Assembly (NCBI GenBank): GCA_031254685.1
Contig: JAIRTZ010000130.1
Coordinates: 1 to 6,107 of the forward strand
DNA length: 6,107 nt
From: Methanomassiliicoccaceae archaeon
GTDB lineage: Archaea; Thermoplasmatota; Thermoplasmata; Methanomassiliicoccales; Methanomethylophilaceae
Direction: 5' to 3'
Positions 1-5,292 of this stretch are shown here, one piece after another. Below the pieces are notes generated by a model that saw only the letters and a program-made list of their open reading frames with translations, searched no databases and was not told the origin of the DNA. Numbering within the stretch: the stretch's first letter is position 1; every line of letters starts with the position of its first letter. Made by a program: the position numbers and the translations under genes.

Positions 1-21
1 GTTCGGGGAAATACGGCATAG

Positions 22-28
22 GATATAA
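22..28. promoter_or_regulatory. TATA-like element in the left intergenic region
   Basis: The stretch GATATAA resembles an archaeal TATA box on the plus strand and reads TTATATC on the minus strand. If used rightward, transcription would start near position 50, where a series of inverted repeats begins. If used leftward, it would start beyond the left edge and serve a gene outside the window. A GGTCAC hexamer (30-35) lies almost directly beside it and a GTTCAC hexamer (40-45) follows ten bases later, so a regulator bound there could affect the box. Direction cannot be settled from the sequence; this is a motif match only. Confidence 0.25.
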
Positions 29-49
29 TGGTCACTTACGTTCACGGTC

Positions 50-82
50 AATTGAGCCGAACATATTTCGATCGACTCAATT
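50..82. repeat. Inverted repeat AATTGAG / CTCAATT with inner CGAA / TTCG stem
   Basis: AATTGAG (50-56) is complementary to CTCAATT (76-82). Inside it CGAA (58-61) pairs with TTCG (67-70) around a five-base loop. Together they could form a bulged stem-loop in RNA from either strand. The same CTCAATT heptamer recurs at 143-149, so the left arm could alternatively pair with that more distant copy (CAATTGAG 49-56 with CTCAATTG 143-150). The region is non-coding. Function is unknown. Confidence 0.35.
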
Positions 83-85
83 CGC

Positions 86-98
86 CACGCGTTGCGTG
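86..98. repeat. Short hairpin CACGC-GTT-GCGTG
   Basis: A perfect five-base-pair GC-rich stem with a three-base loop lies between the larger inverted repeats of the left intergenic region. Such short hairpins are common by chance, so it matters only as one of several consecutive stems in the same 120 bases. Confidence 0.3.
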
Positions 99-149
99 TG
101 CGTTCACTCTCCACTCTCATTATGGGTCTGCAATGCGACCAACTCAATT

Positions 150-168
150 GGTCACACAGTGTGTGACC
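150..168. repeat. Perfect 9+1+9 palindrome in the left intergenic region
   Basis: GGTCACACA (150-158) and TGTGTGACC (160-168) are perfect reverse complements around a single G at 159. It is directly followed by a second odd-centred palindrome, TTTTT-G-AAAAA (169-179). On the plus strand the GC-containing stem plus T5 resembles an intrinsic terminator. As DNA, the symmetric site could equally be an operator for a dimeric repressor, because its GGTCAC/GTGACC arms match other copies of the hexamer nearby (30-35, and the GTTCAC variant at 40-45, 102-107 and 191-196). It lies about 40 bases past the stop of the leftward ApgM-like gene. The symmetry is certain; the role is not. Confidence 0.6.
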
Positions 169-209
169 TTTTTGAAAAACTAAGTAGAATGTTCACATGT
201 TCTTCAAAT

Positions 210-1208
210 TTATCGGTGGCCCATGAGCCACGGTATGACGTGCTTCAGAGGAACGTTCTCGTTGTTCTTTATCGGCGTGTCGAACGTCGTCCAGAACGGG
301 ACTTTCACAGGAAGGTGCTCGCCGGTTATCGACGACGTCCCGTGGTCCACGAAATAAACGATGCGCTCCGTGTCGGTGAAATATTTTTCCATCATCCGGT
401 CGATGTGCTCCAGTATGCGCACCTTCTTCGCCGGGTCCTTCTGGTGGCTGTATTCGTCAACCTCGTCCATATGCAATAATACGTTAGAATGTTCAAGGTC
501 CTTCAGCGCCTCCGGGAACCTGCCGTCTATGTCCTTTATCAGTTTGTATCCCTGTCCCAATGACGCGGAGATCCCGAGCGCGGTCGGGCTGTCCGAGATG
601 GTCATCAGATCTTTGACGCACGGATAGATCTTTTTCTGAGCGCTGAACCGTCCGCACCCCCACGGATATACCGTCAGTCCGTTCTTCTCCTTCGCGACGT
701 TGCGCACAAGTTCTCCGAGCGCCCCGGGCACCTCCTTGTACGGGGCGGGCATCGGGGGCGACGGAAGATCGGGTATATCGTCGCAGTTCATCGTCAATAT
801 CGCGCGCCCGTTCAAAAAGAACTTGATCTTCGGGTCGCGGTCCTCCAGTTTCTTCAGATGCTCGAGCACGCAGGCGGTAAGCGATTCATGCAGCTTTTCC
901 ATATTGTAGGCCCACTCCACCGTATCGTTACGGATGTACGCCGGACTTAAACGATACGCCGTTCTGTTGTTGCTCAGGTCCATGTCCAGGCCCAGCGCTT
1001 CGATCACCGCCCTCGTGAGCTCGGGCGGATGGCCCGTCAGGAACTCGTTGAGGAACAGGTGCGTGTATTCCTTTCCCGTAGTGTAGCCTTTCTTTCTGAC
1101 GACAGAATCGAAGAAGGGCATCTGGGCGACATCCAGCGGCCTTCTGCCTTTGAATTCCGGGATGTTATGGTCCTCGGCGCCGTCGAGGAGTACGAACAGC
1201 GTGTTCAT
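210..1208 (-). CDS. ApgM-like alkaline phosphatase superfamily protein, divergent (332 aa)
   Basis: The protein aligns with archaeal cofactor-independent phosphoglycerate mutase (ApgM), a metal-dependent member of the alkaline phosphatase superfamily. Visible correspondences are the N-terminal LLDG (Asp9), the RxxxEALG stretch (Arg66 to Gly73), WGCGR (183-187), the ISDSPTALGI segment (204-213), DEYSH (Asp251, His255), DHG (Asp288, His289) and His298. All six expected metal ligands are therefore present. The motif that carries the nucleophile in ApgM, GSDTxHL, reads GKEYTHL (45-51), with Lys46 in the serine position; Thr43, Thr44 or Thr49 could substitute. At 332 residues it is well short of the roughly 400 usual for ApgM, and the loss is in the middle lid region. 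The start is well supported: AGGAGGT lies seven bases upstream. It overlaps the hypF stop as ATGA, so the two are probably translationally coupled. True mutase activity is doubtful; a phosphohydrolase or a non-catalytic role is possible. The protein looks soluble and cytoplasmic. Confidence 0.85.
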   Translation of the reverse strand: MNTLFVLLDGAEDHNIPEFKGRRPLDVAQMPFFDSVVRKKGYTTGKEYTHLFLNEFLTGHPPELTRAVIEALGLDMDLSNNRTAYRLSPAYIRNDTVEWAYNMEKLHESLTACVLEHLKKLEDRDPKIKFFLNGRAILTMNCDDIPDLPSPPMPAPYKEVPGALGELVRNVAKEKNGLTVYPWGCGRFSAQKKIYPCVKDLMTISDSPTALGISASLGQGYKLIKDIDGRFPEALKDLEHSNVLLHMDEVDEYSHQKDPAKKVRILEHIDRMMEKYFTDTERIVYFVDHGTSSITGEHLPVKVPFWTTFDTPIKNNENVPLKHVIPWLMGHR

Positions 1209-3373
1209 TGGTGGAACCTCCTGAGTGCGACCGCCGCCTGACCTATCGATATTCCGCCGTCTCCGTTCGGTACGCGGTTATGGTGCATCACTTTCATTCC
1301 TCTCTTTGACGCTTCGTCGTCTATCATGTCGCATATGGGGCCGTTGTACGAGACGCCGCCGGATACGCCGATGGCGCTCAGACCTTTTGACAGCGCGATG
1401 TCGCAGGCGGCGTTCACCATCTCGTCGGTCACGGCCCTCACGACGGAGTATGCGATATCCTCTCTTTTCTCTTTCCTATCGAAAAGGGTGAAAAGGGGCG
1501 CCGTTATGATCTCGTTGCCCTTGAGTTCCGTATAATATCCCTTTAATTTTTTGCCTCTCGCGAGCAGCGGCTCCATCTTCATCGCCGGTTCGCCGTCGTA
1601 GGTCCTCTCGCTGCACACATCCAGCGAGAACGCAAGCGTATCCAACAGACGGCCGAACGAGGACGTTCTGACGCTGCTGTTCATCATCTTCCTGAGCACG
1701 TTGGCGCTGGCGTCGTCGAACAGCCTCGAATCGACGTTGTTCATACGGTCGACGGCGAACTTCAGCCTCCTTAGGTCGTACAATGCCTTTTCCGAACCGA
1801 GGAGCGGTATGTACTGGAGGTGGGCCATCCTGTCGTACGACTCCGTATCGGAATACATTATCTCGCCTCCCCACGCCTCGCCGTCGTCGCCGTACCCTGT
1901 GCCGTCCAATGCCAATATGACGCCTTCGTCGACCGCGTTATCGGTAAGCAGCGACGCGCAGTGCGCCCAATGGTGCTGCACCTCCATCAGTTCGGCGCCG
2001 GTGTTCTCGCAGATCAGTTTCGCGAACCTTCGGTTCCCGTAGCCCGGGTGCAGGTCCACGGCGACGATATCCGGCGTGCAGCAAAGCATCCGCATCAGCG
2101 ACCTCGACGCATCCTCAAGATATTCGGCGACACCTTCGGCATCATGGTCGCCGATGTACTGCGTCTGGTGAATGCGCCTTTCGCACGCGACGGAAACGAC
2201 GATGTTCTCCTGCGCCCCGAGGGCGAGCACGTCACCGCGGTCGTGGACGTCGATGTGCGACGGCGTGTACCCGCGGGACCTGCGGATGAATGATGTCGTT
2301 CCGTTACGCATCCGCAGCACCGTGTCGTCGGCGCGGTTGATTATCCGCTGGTCATGAAGAAGGTACGCGTCCGCGTTCATTTTTTTCGCTTCGCTGTCGT
2401 TCAGTATCATCGGCTGCCCGGGAATGTTCGCGGACGTCATGATCATCGCGTCCGTATCCATCGCGTCAAATAACAAATAATGAACGCCGGCGTACGGCAG
2501 AAAGATCCCGATGTTGTCGAGTCCCGGCGAAATGATGTCGGCGATCCCGCTGACCTTCTTCCTCATCAGGACGATCGGCCGATACCGCGACGCGGCCTCT
2601 TTCATTTCGTGCTCGGTCGGTTCCGCGTACCTGAGCATCGAATCGTTATCGCGAACCATCACGGCGAACGGCTTCTGCGAACGCCCGTACCATTTTCTCA
2701 CATTACTCACGTTATCGGCGCGTGCGCATATGTGCATCCCGCCGATCCCTTTGATTATCCCGATCTTGCCGGAATCGATCATTTTTCCGAACTCGGCTAT
2801 GGGGTCGCCGGCGACGGTCCTTCCGGAATTGTCATAAAGCGAATACCTCGGCCCGCAGTGCTGACAGCAGATGGTCTGATGATGAAAGCGTCTGTCATCG
2901 GCAGAACCGTACTCCTCGGAACATTCGGCGCACATTTTGAATTCCTTCATCGACGTGTTCGCGCGGTCGTACGGCATCTTGTCCAATAACGTGAAACGTG
3001 CGCCGCATTCGGTGCACGCGGTGAACGGATATCCTTTCCTGCGGCCGTTCCTGATATCGTTCAGACATTTGCCGCAGACAGCGGTATCCGACGGTATGCT
3101 CATTCCGGGGCCGTGCTTCTCCGACCTCGATATCCGAAATCCGTCGTGCCCGCCCGTGTATCCGATATCGCTGACAATGACGTCCTCGATCACCGACAGA
3201 GGAGGAAGATGAGGGTACAGCGAGTTCAGAAGACGGTCGCCGTCGTCAACGTCTATGACAACGTCGGGGCCGTCGTTCCATACCCTCCCGTTCAATCCGA
3301 GCGAAGAGGCGACGCGGTATACCGTCGGCCTGAAACCCACGCCCTGGACAACGCCTTTGATGATTATCCTCAC
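1205..3373 (-). CDS. hypF: Carbamoyltransferase HypF, [NiFe] hydrogenase maturation
   Basis: HypF turns carbamoyl phosphate and ATP into a carbamoyl adenylate and passes the carbamoyl group to the C-terminal cysteine of HypE, where it becomes the cyanide ligand of the [NiFe] site. Numbered from the proposed GTG start (722 aa), the order is as follows. An acylphosphatase domain (about 1-85) has VVQGVGFRP with Arg15, and Asn33. Two zinc fingers have Cys pairs at 100/103, 120/123, 148/151 and 170/173. A YrdC-like domain (about 190-365) includes MTSAN. A Kae1-like domain has QHHWAH (466-471), DGTGYGDDG (490-498), SGGVSYN (671-677) and NGDGG (703-707). No domain is missing. The frame runs open to a TTG at 3478, but those 35 extra residues lack homology and overlap gcvH. 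The GTG at 3373 puts six residues before GVVQGVG, as is usual. No other hyp gene is visible here. It is followed by the overlapping ApgM-like gene. Confidence 0.95.
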   Translation of the reverse strand: MRIIIKGVVQGVGFRPTVYRVASSLGLNGRVWNDGPDVVIDVDDGDRLLNSLYPHLPPLSVIEDVIVSDIGYTGGHDGFRISRSEKHGPGMSIPSDTAVCGKCLNDIRNGRRKGYPFTACTECGARFTLLDKMPYDRANTSMKEFKMCAECSEEYGSADDRRFHHQTICCQHCGPRYSLYDNSGRTVAGDPIAEFGKMIDSGKIGIIKGIGGMHICARADNVSNVRKWYGRSQKPFAVMVRDNDSMLRYAEPTEHEMKEAASRYRPIVLMRKKVSGIADIISPGLDNIGIFLPYAGVHYLLFDAMDTDAMIMTSANIPGQPMILNDSEAKKMNADAYLLHDQRIINRADDTVLRMRNGTTSFIRRSRGYTPSHIDVHDRGDVLALGAQENIVVSVACERRIHQTQYIGDHDAEGVAEYLEDASRSLMRMLCCTPDIVAVDLHPGYGNRRFAKLICENTGAELMEVQHHWAHCASLLTDNAVDEGVILALDGTGYGDDGEAWGGEIMYSDTESYDRMAHLQYIPLLGSEKALYDLRRLKFAVDRMNNVDSRLFDDASANVLRKMMNSSVRTSSFGRLLDTLAFSLDVCSERTYDGEPAMKMEPLLARGKKLKGYYTELKGNEIITAPLFTLFDRKEKREDIAYSVVRAVTDEMVNAACDIALSKGLSAIGVSGGVSYNGPICDMIDDEASKRGMKVMHHNRVPNGDGGISIGQAAVALRRFHQ
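1216..1222 (-). promoter_or_regulatory. Strong ribosome binding site for the ApgM-like gene
   Basis: AGGAGGT sits inside the last codons of hypF, seven bases before the ATG of the downstream gene. It is a near-ideal Shine-Dalgarno and fixes the start of the ApgM-like protein. Combined with the ATGA overlap, it suggests the second protein is made in step with, or in excess of, HypF. Confidence 0.75.
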
Positions 3374-3477
3374 GCGATACGGTACGCGCCCAACGTTTAT
3401 TGTTTTATTGAGCGGAGGGCTTACGGACGGATGATTTTTTTTACTTTGTGAACATACGGTATCGAAAAGGTGTCTCA
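3374..3477. promoter_or_regulatory. Divergent promoter region between hypF and gcvH
   Basis: About 104 non-coding bases separate the proposed hypF start from the gcvH start. Positions 3396-3410 are AT-rich (TTTATTGTTTTATTG on plus, CAATAAAACAATAAA on minus). Their centre is about 30 bases before the hypF GTG, the distance expected for a TATA box of a leaderless transcript; no good Shine-Dalgarno precedes that GTG. For gcvH either this tract or the T-rich run at 3435-3442 could serve as the promoter. AAGGTG at 3467-3472 is a reasonable Shine-Dalgarno five bases before the gcvH ATG. TGTGAACAT at 3447-3455 is the reverse complement of 189-197, a weak hint of a shared regulator. Confidence 0.5.
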
Positions 3478-3861
3478 ATGAGAGAAGTACGTAACGGTCT
3501 GCTGTACACGGAATCGCATGAATGGGTCCAGAAGATGGGTGACGGGACCGTGGTCATAGGAATAACCGACCACGCCCAGCACGAGGCCGGCGATATTGTT
3601 TACGTGGATGTTCCCCGGGAGGGCGAGGAGGTGGCCGCCGGCGATGAGTTCGGCGCCCTCGAGAGCGTTAAAACGGTCGAACCGCTTTATTCCCCGGTGT
3701 CCGGAAAGATCGTGAAGTCGAACAAGAGGCTGGATGACGCGCCGGACATAATCAATACGTCCCCGTTCGATGACGGCTGGTTAGTGATGGTCAAGCTCAG
3801 CGATCCGAACGAGCTGAACGAAATGATGGACGCGTCCGCGTACAGGTCGTTCACCGGTTAA
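3478..3861 (+). CDS. gcvH: Glycine cleavage system H protein (lipoyl carrier)
   Basis: H protein carries a lipoyl arm that shuttles the aminomethyl group between the P and T proteins of the glycine cleavage system. Here 127 residues match the usual length. Family landmarks are YTESHEWV (10-17), GITDHAQHEAGDIVYVDVP (28-46), the lipoylation motif ALESVKTVEP with Lys65 as attachment site, SPVSGKI, the LDDAPDIIN region (canonical NxxLxxxPxLIN) and DGWLVMVKL near the end. The ATG at 3478 is preferred over the in-frame GTG at 3448 because the family begins just before this point and AAGGTG lies five bases upstream. No gcvP, gcvT or lpd gene is in the window, so it stands alone here. A stand-alone lipoyl carrier for another process is possible. 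It is divergent from hypF and convergent with the phosphorylase gene. Confidence 0.95.
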   Translation: MREVRNGLLYTESHEWVQKMGDGTVVIGITDHAQHEAGDIVYVDVPREGEEVAAGDEFGALESVKTVEPLYSPVSGKIVKSNKRLDDAPDIINTSPFDDGWLVMVKLSDPNELNEMMDASAYRSFTG

Positions 3862-4634
3862 GCGCCGGCGTCCTTCGGCGCATCGGCGCAATTGCATTTT
3901 CTTTTCGCCGGTATGCGCGGCAACCCTGTCTCCAGGAGCTTCGTTATCTTCGAAAGGCATTCGCTCATGGTCTTCAGTACCATCTTGATGTCAACGGGCT
4001 CGTCCTTCCATACGTCGTAATCGGTAACGGTCGCGAGGCTGCAGTAGCACATGCCCATCTCGCGGGCAAGCTGGCATTCCGGCACGAGGGTCATACCGAT
4101 GATGTCGGCGAAGTTCCTGAACATGTTGCTCTCCGCTTTCGTGGAAAACCGCGGACCTTCGATGCATATGTACGTTCCTTTCCTGTGATGCCGTATCTTC
4201 ATCTCGGAGGCGGCGTCGGAGAATATCTTCGCGATGTCGGGGCAGAACGGGTCCGCGATGCTTATGTGGACCGTTCTCGAATCAAAGAACGTATAATCGC
4301 GGTTCTTCGTCAGATCGATGAACTGATCCGCGATCACCAGGTCCCCCGGCCTGTACTCTTCCTTCAGCGAGCCGACCGCGCACGGGGATATCACGATCTC
4401 GACGCCGAGGTCCTTCAGTGCCTGTATGTTCGCTCTGTACGGCACCGAGTGCGGCGGATACTGATGTCTGCTGCCGTGCCTCGGGATGAATGCAACTTCG
4501 ACCCCCGCGATCCTTCCTATCGTTATCTCATCGGACGGTTTACCGAACTTCGTCTCCGGGACTATTTTCTTCACAGTTTCGAACGTGTTCGGGTTGTATA
4601 TCCCGGAGCCGCCGATAATACCGATCCTTACCAT
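3858..4634 (-). CDS. mtnP: S-methyl-5'-thioadenosine / purine nucleoside phosphorylase
   Basis: This enzyme splits methylthioadenosine (from polyamine or other S-adenosylmethionine chemistry) with phosphate into a purine base and methylthioribose 1-phosphate. In 258 residues it shows GGSG (8-11), the phosphate-site motif PRHG with His57 (51-57), YRAN (66-69), SPCAVGSL (83-90), EGPRFSTKAES (159-169), GMTLVPE (180-186) and TDYD (204-207). The Asp205/Asp207 pair matches the MTAP type, which binds 6-aminopurines, rather than the Asn of 6-oxopurine phosphorylases. The tail holds Cys247-Asn-Cys249, a CxC motif reported as stabilising in Sulfolobus and Pyrococcus relatives. It begins seven bases after the PHP gene and is the last gene of the his operon; no strong Shine-Dalgarno is visible. 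Its stop interlocks with that of gcvH. Methylthioinosine as a substrate cannot be excluded. Confidence 0.92.
   Translation of the reverse strand: MVRIGIIGGSGIYNPNTFETVKKIVPETKFGKPSDEITIGRIAGVEVAFIPRHGSRHQYPPHSVPYRANIQALKDLGVEIVISPCAVGSLKEEYRPGDLVIADQFIDLTKNRDYTFFDSRTVHISIADPFCPDIAKIFSDAASEMKIRHHRKGTYICIEGPRFSTKAESNMFRNFADIIGMTLVPECQLAREMGMCYCSLATVTDYDVWKDEPVDIKMVLKTMSECLSKITKLLETGLPRIPAKRKCNCADAPKDAGA
3862..3905 (+). terminator. Possible gcvH terminator: hairpin and T-rich tract
   Basis: Directly after the gcvH stop, GCGCCG (3862-3867) can pair with CGGCGC (3876-3881). About 15 bases later comes TTTTCTTTT (3897-3905), a tract of the type at which archaeal RNA polymerase stops. The whole element lies inside the 3' coding end of the convergent phosphorylase gene, so coding constraint alone may explain it: the T tract is the antisense of a Lys-Arg-Lys stretch. 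Confidence 0.3.
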
Positions 4635-4641
4635 TTTCGCA

Positions 4642-5292
4642 TCAGCCCAGTTTCTTTACAGCGTCATACGGCGTCACCGTGACGGCGGTCTTCGCTTCCT
4701 TCTGAGTCATTCCCGCGCCGACGGCGACTTTCATCGCCATCGCCTCGTTCATCAGGTCGCGCGGCCCGTGCGCGTCCGAGTTGATCACCATCCGTGCTTT
4801 GCACGCCCTTGCGACGTTGACGACGTGGCCGTTCGTGATGTTGTGCCACGAGCGGCCGGTGACCTCTATCAGTATCTCGTTATCGACGGCCTTCTGCATC
4901 TCCGCCTCGGTGATATAGCCGGGGTGCGCCAGAAGGTCCACCTCCGGGTTGGTCACGGCGGCAAGGTTCGTTCCCTCCATGACCGGCTCGGCGGGGGTCT
5001 CGCCGTGGACGACTATCCACTGCGCCCCCAGCGTTCTCGCCCGTTTGATCACTTTATCCATCTGTTTCGGGGGGACGTGCGTTATCTCGACGCCCGGTAT
5101 CGTGTGTATATAGTCCTCAGTGAGGACGGCCGCTCTCAGTATCGCCGGGACGACGATGTCGACGTTCGTCATGTCCACGTGATCGGTTATCGCTATCGCG
5201 TCGTGGCCGAGCACCATCGCCCTCCTGACGAGTTCCGCCGGCGTAAGCTCGCCGTCGCTCAGTATCGTATGCGTGTGAAGGTCTATCCTCAT
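4642..5292 (-). CDS. PHP-domain phosphoesterase, candidate histidinol-phosphatase
   Basis: This 216-residue protein is a nearly bare PHP domain, a distorted barrel that binds two or three metal ions. Metal-binding motifs are seen in order: DLHTH (His6, His8), Asp13, TDH (Asp37, His38), PGVEITH (Glu69, His72), VVHGE (His96), LLAHPG (His123) and NSDAH (Asp173, His175). The set is complete, so it should be active. The domain covers polymerase-associated, tryptophan-RNase and histidinol-phosphatase families. Its place directly after hisIE (ATGA overlap) favours histidinol phosphate as substrate, filling a step for which many archaea lack the better known enzymes. The ATG is preceded by a strong GGAGAGGAG at close range. 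The identity of the fold is secure; the substrate is inferred from context. Confidence 0.85.
   Translation of the reverse strand: MRIDLHTHTILSDGELTPAELVRRAMVLGHDAIAITDHVDMTNVDIVVPAILRAAVLTEDYIHTIPGVEITHVPPKQMDKVIKRARTLGAQWIVVHGETPAEPVMEGTNLAAVTNPEVDLLAHPGYITEAEMQKAVDNEILIEVTGRSWHNITNGHVVNVARACKARMVINSDAHGPRDLMNEAMAMKVAVGAGMTQKEAKTAVTVTPYDAVKKLG

Noticed and set aside
1..62. GTTCGG (1-6) and CCGAAC (57-62), considered as the edge of a tRNA or a transposon end
   Set aside because: The arms are only six bases, there is no cloverleaf, anticodon arm or T-loop consensus, and no transposase is present in the window.
96..479. Plus-strand open frame of 127 codons, open from position 3, reaching into the ApgM-like gene
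   Set aside because: Its second half is the antisense of a well-supported gene, its first half crosses palindromes, and no family resemblance or ribosome binding site is visible.
3448..3477. Longer gcvH beginning at the GTG at 3448
   Set aside because: The ten extra residues are not part of the H-protein family, and they would include the Shine-Dalgarno that correctly serves the ATG at 3478.
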